A stretch of DNA of 32,188 bases, from positions 1-32,188 of the forward strand of contig LWTK01000067.1 in the NCBI GenBank assembly GCA_003326205.1, in the 5' to 3' direction. The position numbers were made by a program, and so were the translations under genes. The stretch is from Nostoc sp. ATCC 43529. Its GTDB lineage: Bacteria > Cyanobacteriota > Cyanobacteriia > Cyanobacteriales > Nostocaceae. Of the stretch, positions 9,201 to 17,785 are shown piece by piece (the stretch's first letter is position 1; every line of letters starts with the position of its first letter). The notes beneath the pieces are model-generated. The model ran no database searches, had not been told where the DNA came from, and saw only the letters and a list, made by a program, of their open reading frames with translations.

Positions 9201-12200
9201 CCATGCGATAACATCTGCATTTTACTTAATGCAACTTGGTGACTGGGATGCACGATTAAATTGACTCCGCCTGCAATAGCCGCGCGACATTCCCGGCGGC
9301 GAATGCTTTCACAAGCTAAATGAATTGCTGTCAAAGATGAGGAACAAGCTGTATCAATTGCCATGCTGGGGCCATGAAAGTCCATGACATGAGATACTCG
9401 ATTAGCGATCGACCAATACGCCGAATGTGCATTAATTCGATTTCCCTGTCCCCATTGTTCAGCAGCTAGCAATTGATAGGCTCCATACATGACACCAACA
9501 AATACACCCACCCCTGTACCATTTGCTGCTTCTGCATAGTTATTGAGTGTTGCTCGCGTGTAGCCAGCATCTTCTACAGTCGCCCATGCTGTTTCCAAGA
9601 ACAAGCGTTCTTGGGGGTCTATTTGTTCTGCATCACGTGGAGCAATATTGAAAAATAGGGGTTCAAAGCGATCGATATCTTCTAAAAATGCCCCCCATTT
9701 GCTGTAGCTAGTGCCTGGGTTTTGAGATGTAGAATCATAGTACAAATCGTGGTTCCAACGTTCTGGAGGAATCTCAGTAATTGCACACTGCCCTGATTTG
9801 AGATTTTCCCAAAATGTCTGCACATTTGCAGCGCCAGGAAAGCGTCCGCTTAAGCCAATAATGGCAATAGGTTCAGGAACGGCTGAATCTGATTGAGGTT
9901 GCTCAAAATCCTTTGGATTAGTTTTGATGTCAGCATACTGAGATTTTTTTGTATTATCAGTAACAACAGTAGAGAGGCGATCGCTTTTGAGGTCAATGAG
10001 TTTAGACCTAGTTTTGTCAGATAAATAATTTGCTAACTCTTCAACAGTAGGATAATTGAATAGCAAATCTTTACGCAAACTACCAAAATCATCTTCCAAA
10101 CGATTAATAATATCCATTGCTACCAAAGAATCAACCCCGTACCTTTCAAATGGAACATCAGGTTCTAAGTCCGCAGGATTCATCTTCAGTACTAAAGCCA
10201 CTATTTGGGTGATGTAATCGATACTAATAGACTTTTCAACTGGAGAATTAGTTGATGGAGTAGGTGTTTGAGTGAATAATTTTGGAGGAGTGGATTGAGC
10301 AAAATTATGGCTTGTGTCAGAATTTATGGACTCCCTAAATGGATCGTTATGTTTAAATTTTTCAGCGATCCAGCCGTCACTTTCAGCTAAAATAATGCAT
10401 TGATCCATTTGCTCAACTGCAATCTTCGGGCTACCAACAATCTTCACAGCCTGAAATCCTATATCTTCTAAAACCTGCTGCCATCGTTGTGGTTTGAGTA
10501 AGGGAGAATTTGGTTGCCGAATCTCTTTGTCTTCAGACAGCCACCATCCACTAGTTAATCCAAATGTTAATGTTGCAAAGTCCCAAACTTGGGTCAATTC
10601 ATTAATTACAAGTAAACCATTGGTTTTCAATAATCGCTTAAGATTGCTTAAAGTCAAACGAATATTTTGGGTAGCGTGAAGAACATTTGTCGCTAAGATA
10701 ATATCGTAATAACCTACTTGAAATCCTTGAGCAATAACGTCTTTTTCAACATCAAATACTTGGTATTGTGTAAAGGGATAATCATCACTAAATCGACTGC
10801 TACCTAAGTTAACTAGCTTCGGTGATATATCTGTGATGGTGTAGGAGATATGCGAACCGAATTGAGCAATTGATTTGAGTAAAGTCGTTGTAGTACCTCC
10901 TGTACCAGCTCCCACTTCCAGGATTCTTACAGTTTCTTTTAAAGAGATTTTGTGTTCGATAACAGCTGCAATACCTTGCGACAAAAGTTCATTGAAATAA
11001 TCAGCTCGTCGATTACCTGCATAAATCTTGTCTAGTAGTGTTGTACTTCCTCCCGGAAAGAGAACATCGATATGAGGTAGCTTTCCTGTTAATACCTCTG
11101 GGTAAGCATTTAAACACCGCTCTATCAATGTCAAATATACTTCTGTTTCCGGATAGCTACGAGTTAGCTGAGATATGATTTGGTTAACTAAATCTGAATT
11201 TATTAGCCGAACACTGTCTTTAGCCCTAATAATCCCTGATTCGATTTCAATAAAACCTGCTTTTTCTAATATCTTTAAACAGGCTTGGTACAGATGGTTG
11301 TAGTCTGAAATAATCCCAAGTGCAGACTGTAATTCCTGAATATTGTAACTATCACCTGGGTGGCGCAGCACACCCATTTGTTGTAGTACTTTCAGTAGGT
11401 AATGTTGGCTAACAATCTCCAATTGAATTGCAGTGGTTTCGCCCAAATCTTTCTTCATTTGGGCAACTTGTTCTTGAAAGCGTTGAGATCCTTGATAAGC
11501 TACCTCTATGAAGGAATTTGTCGCAGATGGCAAAGCTGTAAATCGTTGCTCAAAATCGACGCCAAGTTCTTGTAAGTGCCTAGAGTGCATCTTAACAGCC
11601 ATAACTTGATCGGCACTTCCCGCCATAATTTTTTCAAATGCTTCGATCCCTTCTAAAACTGAGAGCGATTCAACGCCAATCTTGGTCATACGCTCTTGGT
11701 ATGCTGGAGTAGCAACAATTCCTGTATCTCCCCAATAACCCCAGTTGATAACTCGAACAAACCGCTGTTTACGAGTTCGGAGCATCTGAGCAAAGCTATC
11801 TTTGAAGGTGCATCCTGCGGCATAGTTGCTTTGACCGGCGGCTGCTGTCAAGGAGATGGCTGAGGAAAAGAAGGCAATAAAGTCGAGAGGTTCAGTTTCA
11901 AGTACCGCATTCAAAACCACAGAACCTTTGATTTTAGGAGCCATAGATGCTCTTAATGTAGCCTCATCCATTGTGACAATTGCACTGTCTTGCAAAACGA
12001 TCGCAGTATGTATCGCTCCATGTATTGACCCATACTGTTGAATTGTTTGTTGGACAACAGCTTGCATCTCAACTTCACTACATGCATCGGCTTGATGATA
12101 GGTGACTTTTGCACCATACTCTTCCATCTGAGCTAATCTGCGTTTTCGATCCTCCTTTAATTGACTACGACCAACTAAAACTAAACGAGCTTGAAAGTTT

Positions 12201-15200
12201 TTAGCCAAGTATTCACTAATTTCTAAACCAAGACCTCCTGCGCCACCAATTAACAAATACGTACCTTGTGTTCTAAATGGCAGATTTTCTCTAGTGAACT
12301 CATCTAAATCAATGGCTTGCAAACGCCTCAAAAAGCAGCGATCGCTTCTCCATGCTGTTGCTAAAAGATTAGATTGTCCCTTTTCATGCTCCAGTCTTTT
12401 GATAAAGTTATTCCATTGGCTGGGATTGATTAAATTACTAACATCTTCCTTGGTGATATCTAGACAAGTTAACTGAAGGTGGCGAAACTCTCGTGCAGCT
12501 ACTCTAGCCAAACCATCCAGTGCGCCACTGAAGACATTAAAAACTCGATCTTCTGCTAAAACAGGGTAAAGATTATTCGTAATCACTCTCAAATGAACTG
12601 CATCCTTACCTTGATTGGCCATTGCTTTGAGTAGTCGCCATAAAGCAATAACTCCAATTTCTTGAATGCGATCGAGTAAGTTTATATCTGTAGTGTTATA
12701 GTATTTGCCTTGAATTCCACCTAAGAAGTAAATTGAGGTTAAGTGAGAAATTTGGTTGAGAATTTGTTCAAACTCTGCAATACTATGGTGCTGCTTCAGA
12801 TCCACCATAATTGCACGCTCAACTCCAAAATATTTGATTAATTCTGCACTCAATCCTAAATCATTACTGTGACCACAAATCAAAACTTGACCTTGTTGGC
12901 TTTCTGTTAATGATGGTAAAGATATTGAAACTTTTTCTTGCCATATAGGTCGGTAAAATAGATGCTGTTCAATTGAATTAGGCACAACTGCTATTTGATT
13001 AGAAGCATTTAAACGTCGCGTACAAAATTCATGAAGGTGAATCAAAGGTTGACCTTTTTCATCGATTAAGATGACATCGAATTGGGCTGAATCTGGCGAT
13101 TGCTCACCGAGCAAACGTCCATAAACATAGCGACATTGTTCAATTGAGCCGAAGATATCTACCCGTGAAACTGAAAACGGGATCATTGTCTTGCTACAAA
13201 AATCCGATTTATGGTTGAAGAATGCAGCGAGACTGTGAAGTGCGCCGTCTAATAGTGCAGGATGTAACTCGTAGAGTTGGAAATCGTCTATTGGTAATCC
13301 ATCTAAACTGAGTTTGCCTAAAACTTCTATGTCATTATGCCAAAGCGTCTCTAAGCGTTGGAAATAAGAACCGTAAGACAAGCCAATACGTTCATATAAA
13401 GTGTAAATTTCAGACGCAGAGATATTTTTTGTGCATCTTAATTTAATTTCTTCCAAATTCAAATTTGGTAAAGATACTCGGTTATAGTTTAAAGTTTCTT
13501 GTTCTAGCAGCGTAACCAATCCTTGGGAGCAAATCTGGCGTTGTTCTGTGTTGTCTAATGTGATTTCAAACTGTAGTTGATGTTGATTTTTCTTTTTTAA
13601 AGTCAGACGAATAGGTTGCTCGTTATCAACTTGAATTGGTGAAATCCAAACTACATTTTCAAAACCGCTCGCAAAGCAATCGCTTACCATTTTACTAGCT
13701 GCTTTTACCATCTCCAAATGAGCCACACCTGGTAAAAAGCCAGAACCACGAACATAATGTTCAGCAATTAAGCGATCTTCAGATTTTAAAACCTTGGCAA
13801 ATACTACACCATCAAAGCTAGGAATGATTCGATCAATTAAAGGGTGTAAAGCTTGATGATGGTGTGTTTGAACTGGCAGATTGTAACCAACTGGAACCCA
13901 ATAGCGCTGGCGATTAAATGGATATGTGGGTAACGAAATCCGTTGGCGATCGCCAAGATTGTAAAAGGTCTTCCAAGGAACATTTCCTCCAGCTACCCAA
14001 TATTTCAGCAGTTCAGTCCAACGTTTTTCTTGCCAAAGTTGCATCGGAATCTGCTGATTTTGAATTTCTATATTTGTCTTAAATTCATGATTTCCAGAAA
14101 AAATTAACGAATCTGACTGCTGTTTTAAAAAAGCAGACAGTTTCTCAATTAATTCTTGTTGACTATGAACTAACAGACCTAAACGCACTTCAAATGCTTC
14201 TCTGCCTACTTGCAGGGTGTAAGCTAGATCGGATAAACAGGGTGTGTGTTTTTGAAGGTAAGCGAGCAATTTTTCAGCATAAGCATAAATACTTTGGTGA
14301 TCGCGAGCTGACAAAACAATCATCTCAGCCGTTGTCAAGCTGGGTAAGTCTTTGCTCTGTTGAACAGCTTCTGGGATATATTCCTCCACAATCGCATGAG
14401 CGTTAGATCCACCTGCACCAAAAGAGCTAACAGCAGCTCTGCGAGGATAAGTTTGTTTGGTTCTTTCTGCTGTTTCCACAACAGCTGGTTCCCAAATTTT
14501 CAAGCTTTGACAAACATAAAACGGTGAATTAACGAAATCGATATTAGAATTTAATTGATTAGCATGGAGTGAAGGTACTAAAGTTTGGTGTTGTAACTGC
14601 AAAATAATTTTAGTTAGTGAAGCAATACCAGCGGCTGATTCCAAATGACCTATATTAGATTTGATTGAACCAATTCCGCAGTATTGAAGATTTTGATTTC
14701 CATTAAAAACTTTACTCAATCCTGCAATTTCAATAGGATCTCCAAGTGATGTACCTGTCCCATGAGCTTCAATATAATTAACAGTTTGAGGATCGATTCT
14801 AGCTTTTTCAAAGGTCTGCTTAATAACATCTGCTTGAGCTTGAGGATTAGGTACTGTATACCCATTAGTTTTACCCCCATGATTAATAGCAGTTCCCTTA
14901 ATCAGTGCATATATACGATCCCCATCTTTAATAGCCTGGTTTAACGGTTTTAAAATGATAGCTCCTACCCCTTCACCAGGAACATAACCATCTCCTCCCT
15001 CCCCAAAACTGCGACAACGACCATCACTAGAGAGAAACTGCATATCACTTAGCGCCAAATATTTTGAGGGATGCAAATTAAGATTTACTCCACCAGCAAT
15101 GGCGTAAGCACATTCTCCTTTGCGTAGACTCTCGCAAGCTAAATGAATCGCCGTTAACGATGACGAACAGGCAGTATCTATTGCTAAACTCGGCCCATTA

Positions 15201-17746
15201 AGATCGAGAATGTATGATACTCGATTAGCTATAGACCAAAAGGAAGAATAAGCAGGTTGAAACTGACCTTTTGACCATCCCTCTATACTAAATAACTGAT
15301 ATTGTCCAAAGGTAACGCCAACAAAAACCCCAACCTGTTTTTTAGATATCTCAGCTGTTTCTGTGAGAGTTTTTCGGGTATATCCTGCATCTTCTAAAGC
15401 TGACCAAGCAACTTCAAGAAAAAGTCGCTCTTGAGGGTCCATTGTTTCTGCTTCACGAGGAGAAATGTTAAAAAATAGTGGATCGAACTTATCAACGTCC
15501 TCTAAAAAACCTCCCCATTTGCCATAACTTATTCCTTTGCGTTGGCGATTTTGATCGTAGAAAAGGCTGTGATTCCAACGCTCTTTAGGAATAGTTGTAA
15601 TAGAATCTCGGCCAGATTTGAGGTTCTCCCAAAGTGCTTCTAAATTATCAGCTTGTGGATAACGTCCATGAATTCCAATGATGGCGATATCATCTGATTT
15701 TGTGAATGTTTGAAATGGTAGATTTTCAATAGCATTAGATTTTTTATTGTTTATATTTTCTACCTGATTTTCTTTTGTTAATACTTTTTTGCCGTTACCG
15801 TTTGGTTCTGATATATTATTGCTTCTCGAACTATTGTTTTGAAAAAATGATGTGATGCTTGCTAAATGATTTTCGACAAAATAATCAACTAATGCCTCAA
15901 TTGATTGATATTCATAGAGAAGAGTTTTCGGAAGATAACCAAATGCTGTTTCGAGATTGAAATTAATTTTATTGACGAGGATAGAATCTAAACCTATAGT
16001 TTCTAAATCGGCACTGGGGTCAATTTGATGTATGGGAAACTTAGATGTTTCAGCAACAAGATTAATAATATACTTTGTGAGCTTTTCTTTTAAAGTATCT
16101 ATATCTAGCTGTGAGATAGTTTTTTCTACTAAAGGTACATTGAGAGCGGGTGTAAACAATTTTGTCAGGGTTTTACGAAGTTTTTCTGAATTACCATAAA
16201 GGATAAAAACCTGATATTTATCTGATGCTAAAGCTTTTTCCAATCCTGTTAAACCTTCATTTGTTGGCATAGCAACTAAACCAACTTGATGTTTTAAAAA
16301 TTCACTTTGTTCAGCTGGAATTTTCATATTGCCATCTTGCCACAATGGCCAGTTAATAGATAAAGAATGTCCAAAACGCTGACCGTTATCTACTAAAATC
16401 TGACGTTTAACAGCGAATTCATCCATAAATCGATTGGCGCTAGCATAATCAGCTTGTCCAACCTGTGGAAGTAAAGAGCCAATGGAAGAGAAGGTAATAA
16501 AGAAATCTAGTCTATCTGCTTGAGTGAGGCTATCCAGAATAACTGTTCCTAGAACTTTAGGAGCAAGTACTCGTTCAAAACTACTTAATTCTTTATTGCG
16601 GATTAGCTTATCTTCAATAATTCCCGCAGTATGAATAACACCGTTAATTGCACCATACTTGTTTCTTACAGACTGGATTATGGCGTTCATTTCGTGTTGT
16701 TGAGTGACATCAGCTGAAAAATAAGCTGCTTTTGCTCCATAGCTTTCAAGTTCTTGAATTGCTTTAAGATGTTTCTCTGAAAACTGCGATCGCCCTATTA
16801 AAATCAGTCGAACTTCACTAATCTGTGCGAGATGACGAGCAACAATTAAGCCAAGTCCTCCCATCCCGCCTGTGATTAAATAGACACCACCTGGACGAAT
16901 TAGCGAAGATGATGTCTTGGCATATCGATCGCTAATCTCAATTTCATTAAGTGACTGTCGCCAATATCCTCTTTGTGAATCTATTCGCAGTTCTTCGACA
17001 GGTTGTGTCACCTGTAAGGCAGCTGACATAATTGCTTGTAGCTCTAATTTGATACTGGGATACTGAGTATCAATACATATAGTTCTAAACCTTAACCTTG
17101 AGGATTCAAGATGAGCTACTCGACCAAAAGATGCGATCGTGTTAGGCGTTGCTGTTGTCGCATCGCGATCGTAAATACTAATGATGTCAACTTTGTGATT
17201 TGCTGGGGTTTGTAAGATTGCTTGGCTGAGGAGAAAAACCGGAATAATACTATTATTTAGCTCCTCTTGTACTGTTTGAGTATCAATTTGGTTAGCAAAA
17301 GACTGGCTACTCAACCAATGCAACACATAACTAGGTAAGAGATTATCCGTTTGTAGTGCAGAAATTAAGCGCTCAAAGTCATGTGGCGATCGCTGATTTA
17401 CTTGGTAGTGATTTATCCCTTTCTTTTCATAGCCGGAACCAAACTGAACCAAAACGCAATTACGAAACCAAGAAATTTCCTCAAGCTGATGAAACCTCTG
17501 TTCGTCCACATCTATAACTAATACAACTTGGTTTTGGTCAAATAGTATATCTACATTCTGCTCGTCAGCAGACTGCCAGATCCATGAAGGAGCCAAATAA
17601 AGCGTTTGCAAGTCCGGATTTTGGTCTTGAGGGTCTGAATTAGCTAATTTTTGCAATTTCAGGTCTGCTAATAGCTCAACTGCTTGTTCAACTGTCAGCT
17701 CACCTTGTTGAACTTTCTGGAGTATATTTGTCTTGCTATTTCTCAT
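3230..17746 (-). CDS. PKS C: trans-AT-type polyketide synthase, KR-ACP | KS-DH-KR-cMT-ACP | KS0-ACP | KS-ACP-TE-TE
   Basis: This 4838-residue last synthase of the line has no AT domain. In order: an N-terminal helical docking segment (1-32), structural KR plus KR (Tyr434), ACP (Ser588), KS (Cys860, His995, His1034), DH (His1330 in HxxxGxxxxP, Asp1500), KR (Tyr1975), C-methyltransferase (EVGAGTGGT near 2280), ACP (Ser2540), KS0 (Cys2801, Gln2936 where His is expected, His2974), ACP (Ser3316), KS (Cys3575, His3710, His3757), ACP (Ser4142), TE1 (about 4231-4514; Gly4317 in place of the nucleophile) and TE2 (about 4549-4838; Ser4626, Asp4653, His4812). Every KS is followed by a LPTYPF linker but no AT. 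I start it at ATG 17746, which has AGGAGA 6 bases upstream; an in-frame TTG at 17752 would collide with that site. It follows PKS B by 39 bases and must be one operon with it. It needs malonyl units from an AT encoded elsewhere. Confidence 0.97.
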   Translation of the reverse strand: MRNSKTNILQKVQQGELTVEQAVELLADLKLQKLANSDPQDQNPDLQTLYLAPSWIWQSADEQNVDILFDQNQVVLVIDVDEQRFHQLEEISWFRNCVLVQFGSGYEKKGINHYQVNQRSPHDFERLISALQTDNLLPSYVLHWLSSQSFANQIDTQTVQEELNNSIIPVFLLSQAILQTPANHKVDIISIYDRDATTATPNTIASFGRVAHLESSRLRFRTICIDTQYPSIKLELQAIMSAALQVTQPVEELRIDSQRGYWRQSLNEIEISDRYAKTSSSLIRPGGVYLITGGMGGLGLIVARHLAQISEVRLILIGRSQFSEKHLKAIQELESYGAKAAYFSADVTQQHEMNAIIQSVRNKYGAINGVIHTAGIIEDKLIRNKELSSFERVLAPKVLGTVILDSLTQADRLDFFITFSSIGSLLPQVGQADYASANRFMDEFAVKRQILVDNGQRFGHSLSINWPLWQDGNMKIPAEQSEFLKHQVGLVAMPTNEGLTGLEKALASDKYQVFILYGNSEKLRKTLTKLFTPALNVPLVEKTISQLDIDTLKEKLTKYIINLVAETSKFPIHQIDPSADLETIGLDSILVNKINFNLETAFGYLPKTLLYEYQSIEALVDYFVENHLASITSFFQNNSSRSNNISEPNGNGKKVLTKENQVENINNKKSNAIENLPFQTFTKSDDIAIIGIHGRYPQADNLEALWENLKSGRDSITTIPKERWNHSLFYDQNRQRKGISYGKWGGFLEDVDKFDPLFFNISPREAETMDPQERLFLEVAWSALEDAGYTRKTLTETAEISKKQVGVFVGVTFGQYQLFSIEGWSKGQFQPAYSSFWSIANRVSYILDLNGPSLAIDTACSSSLTAIHLACESLRKGECAYAIAGGVNLNLHPSKYLALSDMQFLSSDGRCRSFGEGGDGYVPGEGVGAIILKPLNQAIKDGDRIYALIKGTAINHGGKTNGYTVPNPQAQADVIKQTFEKARIDPQTVNYIEAHGTGTSLGDPIEIAGLSKVFNGNQNLQYCGIGSIKSNIGHLESAAGIASLTKIILQLQHQTLVPSLHANQLNSNIDFVNSPFYVCQSLKIWEPAVVETAERTKQTYPRRAAVSSFGAGGSNAHAIVEEYIPEAVQQSKDLPSLTTAEMIVLSARDHQSIYAYAEKLLAYLQKHTPCLSDLAYTLQVGREAFEVRLGLLVHSQQELIEKLSAFLKQQSDSLIFSGNHEFKTNIEIQNQQIPMQLWQEKRWTELLKYWVAGGNVPWKTFYNLGDRQRISLPTYPFNRQRYWVPVGYNLPVQTHHHQALHPLIDRIIPSFDGVVFAKVLKSEDRLIAEHYVRGSGFLPGVAHLEMVKAASKMVSDCFASGFENVVWISPIQVDNEQPIRLTLKKKNQHQLQFEITLDNTEQRQICSQGLVTLLEQETLNYNRVSLPNLNLEEIKLRCTKNISASEIYTLYERIGLSYGSYFQRLETLWHNDIEVLGKLSLDGLPIDDFQLYELHPALLDGALHSLAAFFNHKSDFCSKTMIPFSVSRVDIFGSIEQCRYVYGRLLGEQSPDSAQFDVILIDEKGQPLIHLHEFCTRRLNASNQIAVVPNSIEQHLFYRPIWQEKVSISLPSLTESQQGQVLICGHSNDLGLSAELIKYFGVERAIMVDLKQHHSIAEFEQILNQISHLTSIYFLGGIQGKYYNTTDINLLDRIQEIGVIALWRLLKAMANQGKDAVHLRVITNNLYPVLAEDRVFNVFSGALDGLARVAAREFRHLQLTCLDITKEDVSNLINPSQWNNFIKRLEHEKGQSNLLATAWRSDRCFLRRLQAIDLDEFTRENLPFRTQGTYLLIGGAGGLGLEISEYLAKNFQARLVLVGRSQLKEDRKRRLAQMEEYGAKVTYHQADACSEVEMQAVVQQTIQQYGSIHGAIHTAIVLQDSAIVTMDEATLRASMAPKIKGSVVLNAVLETEPLDFIAFFSSAISLTAAAGQSNYAAGCTFKDSFAQMLRTRKQRFVRVINWGYWGDTGIVATPAYQERMTKIGVESLSVLEGIEAFEKIMAGSADQVMAVKMHSRHLQELGVDFEQRFTALPSATNSFIEVAYQGSQRFQEQVAQMKKDLGETTAIQLEIVSQHYLLKVLQQMGVLRHPGDSYNIQELQSALGIISDYNHLYQACLKILEKAGFIEIESGIIRAKDSVRLINSDLVNQIISQLTRSYPETEVYLTLIERCLNAYPEVLTGKLPHIDVLFPGGSTTLLDKIYAGNRRADYFNELLSQGIAAVIEHKISLKETVRILEVGAGTGGTTTTLLKSIAQFGSHISYTITDISPKLVNLGSSRFSDDYPFTQYQVFDVEKDVIAQGFQVGYYDIILATNVLHATQNIRLTLSNLKRLLKTNGLLVINELTQVWDFATLTFGLTSGWWLSEDKEIRQPNSPLLKPQRWQQVLEDIGFQAVKIVGSPKIAVEQMDQCIILAESDGWIAEKFKHNDPFRESINSDTSHNFAQSTPPKLFTQTPTPSTNSPVEKSISIDYITQIVALVLKMNPADLEPDVPFERYGVDSLVAMDIINRLEDDFGSLRKDLLFNYPTVEELANYLSDKTRSKLIDLKSDRLSTVVTDNTKKSQYADIKTNPKDFEQPQSDSAVPEPIAIIGLSGRFPGAANVQTFWENLKSGQCAITEIPPERWNHDLYYDSTSQNPGTSYSKWGAFLEDIDRFEPLFFNIAPRDAEQIDPQERLFLETAWATVEDAGYTRATLNNYAEAANGTGVGVFVGVMYGAYQLLAAEQWGQGNRINAHSAYWSIANRVSHVMDFHGPSMAIDTACSSSLTAIHLACESIRRRECRAAIAGGVNLIVHPSHQVALSKMQMLSHGPHCRAFAEDADGFVPGEGVGAVLLKPLSDAIRDRDRIYGVIRTSIVNSDGKGQGYSVPNPDAQVKLITNALNRAGIETNTISYIESQAVGSPLADKIEVSALNQIFGFNGQQKVAISSLKPNIGHLEAASGIAQLTKVLLQLKHQLLAPCITVGKSISDINFTQSSIHIQQELAPWKRPVLFDGETTREIPRRAGISSFGAGGANAHLVVEEYIESQTTPINVENPTSHLVLLSAQKPEQLKIYAQKLLAYLLESKLSLEIPIQLADIAYTLQVGREAFKYRLVIIATSVDTLIESLKAFLDGEKQSTVVEGIAIRENRDRSLSITQAATSMARNELESIAQKWSQGWNVDWSVYANGLEKRLSLPTYPFQGERYWLNIESSKTVAKPPIQPLATEKIENSQPMNNGHTSNLKTDAAFITTNQLTIDEHLIGYAVQDILLMLMTQTLSLRREDIDLEENLGDYGFDSISLTQFAHQISERFEIDFRATLFFEYSTIRSISEYLVGFHEKAVAAALNVTLTPSEATSNQPSPTLTATPPTPLSEAITDKNSTSLHVEGIAVIGMSGIFPGSPDLNAFWENLVQKRSLIKEIPEERFNWQTIYGDALREEGKTNSKWGGFIDNADRFDAAFFNISPREAQLMDPQQRLFLQTTWKAIEDAGYAPSSLSGSRTGVFVGVASHDYTQLIQQSKVDIDGQAATGNTHSILANRVSFFLNLRGPSEPIDTACSSSLVAIHRAVNSLQTGECEMAIAGGINLLLTPAGFLAFGKSGMLANDGCCKTFDDRADGYVRGEGVGVVILKPLEKALKDGDRIYGIIRGTAVNHGGKANSLTAPNATAQAEVISEAFEKAGISPDTISYIEAHGTGTALGDPVEINALKMAFNQSSSNQLLGSQNQNYCGLGTVKTNIGHLETAAGIAGLLKVLLSLKHKVQPGVVNFQQLNRNIQIEGSPFYIVTETQSWDRLRDRANQEIPRRAGISSFGFGGVNVHVVVEEFESLSNETLTQISSGSDKDEIIVLSAQNEERLEKSIEQMISYLEKTLYKDLAGNIDTPSLADMAYTLQLGRDAMEARFAVVCRSQQDLLEQLQNYQREKSNSVSCFIDNIVKHRDIVNLLNEDPDHQTYIGQAIKQGQLHKLAALWVKGFNVDWKALHTDLRRRLPLPTYPFAETRHWITDRKSVLSVAALVEDNIVPPTNNKSTQTNSEVPSTNNKLTPTNYQSSATKSIEIPSPCASLPNGEPKIKNEIAQMIVYSNSSNIVTLETLQAQIRQIFAEFLSLDPAIMSNTQDFMGYGVDSIAGLRIMQRIQDRFGEDIPMLAIVEHPNFDRFSRYIFDNHLTSDRLLSHSSDLSHSAASVPSQIITSKPDPVSIQSASVVNNQLKSPADHSPLIAFQPNGNQSPLIGIHANTGEVSWLIPLVLQRGVEHPSYGLEAACFKQEYEPYRTIEAMAYRYAEEIIASKLQTPIILIGYGIGAAIAFEMANHLHKHRQQVSHLYLLDPYLSTTELSKSWIESLEKNSIFRQTVIANTLGAMWNTQNILRYEQIAQAQDPIQEITKFLLHQADCPIVPEKLVSWVDRSTVGLQVLAEALQKYRPNPYQGEAEVTIVQSQLNFMRSDNEYGLPPCVTESADFAQAWQPYVPKTFRIHEFSRDHFQILQPNNLRQLYQRVTAPGGRSGSIAEKGGSFIQLHTKEQWIPNAVSINKKGSQPTSFWIHTLLGDVSYGVNLSHSLGIDYPVFGLEQFDLAGGVHLIPNFEDMVAAYVQGIKRVQPQGPYILGGYSFGGVVAYEMARQLIETGYNVSHVFMIDSFMPNTDVFNSIDTKAIGDVDFSIMALLQIGNNLGNRWKATRYILLDEITGHDLESQIRIVAQQLYENSETLLDYRDIHRLVDSTHQTIMKNNDALLSYRPKNMPAATKILLFHATLGFVAADNANNVPEVKVLIDDRSNGFAPFVEGMLDIFDVPADHYTICNDEFIKVIASSIKQFVQQTARR
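3233..4102 (-). other. TE2 domain of PKS C (intact thioesterase)
   Basis: This C-terminal alpha/beta-hydrolase has a complete triad: GYSFGG with Ser4626 (codon 3871-3869), Asp4653 in FMIDSF, and His4812 in ADHYTI. It would release the chain from ACP4 by hydrolysis or cyclisation; which of these cannot be read from sequence. Confidence 0.9.
4205..5057 (-). other. TE1 domain of PKS C, nucleophilic Ser replaced by Gly
   Basis: This is a second full-length thioesterase fold directly before TE2. The nucleophile elbow reads GYGIGAA instead of GYSxGG, with Gly4317 encoded GGA (4798-4796). Asp4344 (YLLDPY) and His4498 (RDHFQI) are kept, with the same 27-residue Ser-Asp spacing as TE2. Without the Ser it cannot form an acyl-enzyme in the usual way. 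A scaffolding or gating role, or water-based chemistry, is possible. Confidence 0.85.
5195..7532 (-). other. PKS C last condensing module: KS-ACP, no AT, no reduction
   Basis: The KS is complete (DTACSSS with Cys3575, EAHGTGT with His3710, NIGH with His3757), followed by a LPTYPF linker and an ACP (GVDSIAG, Ser4142). With no KR, the chain should reach the thioesterases as a beta-keto thioester, unless it is modified in trans. Confidence 0.88.
7680..9874 (-). other. PKS C KS0-ACP: probable non-elongating module
   Basis: The KS keeps Cys2801 (DTACSSS) and His2974 (NIGH), but EAHGTGT is replaced by ESQAVGS, so Gln2936 sits where the decarboxylation His should be. The usual NHGG loop is also changed to NSDG. 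In trans-AT PKSs such KS0 domains pass the chain on without extending it. The ACP (GFDSISL, Ser3316) follows directly. Confidence 0.88.
10018..15694 (-). other. PKS C module: KS-DH-KR-cMT-ACP
   Basis: This module should add a malonyl unit, methylate the alpha carbon, reduce the beta-ketone, and may dehydrate. The DH has both catalytic residues (His1330, Asp1500, with His1504 four residues on). The KR has IGGAGGLG and Tyr1975, but Cys1979 lies where an Asn is usual. The cMT has the SAM-binding motif ILEVGAGTGGT. The ACP Ser is 2540. Confidence 0.9.
15865..17746 (-). other. PKS C N-terminal half-module: docking segment, KR, ACP
   Basis: These domains complete the module whose KS ends PKS B. 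The docking segment has the pattern LQKVQQGELTVEQAVELL. The KR has TGGMGGLG, Tyr434 and Asn438, with IIED in the place of LDD (B-type-like Asp kept), predicting a D-configured hydroxyl. The ACP has GLDSIL with Ser588. Confidence 0.85.
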
Positions 17747-17752
17747 TACCAA

Positions 17753-17758
17753 TCTCCT
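17753..17758 (-). promoter_or_regulatory. Ribosome binding site of PKS C
   Basis: AGGAGA, 6 bases before ATG 17746. It decides the start against the in-frame TTG at 17752, which directly abuts it. Confidence 0.8.
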
Positions 17759-17785
17759 ATATTTTATCGATTACCTTGAATGGAT

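Noticed and set aside
17750..17752. TTG start for PKS C
   Set aside because: It directly abuts the ribosome binding site. ATG 17746 has correct spacing.
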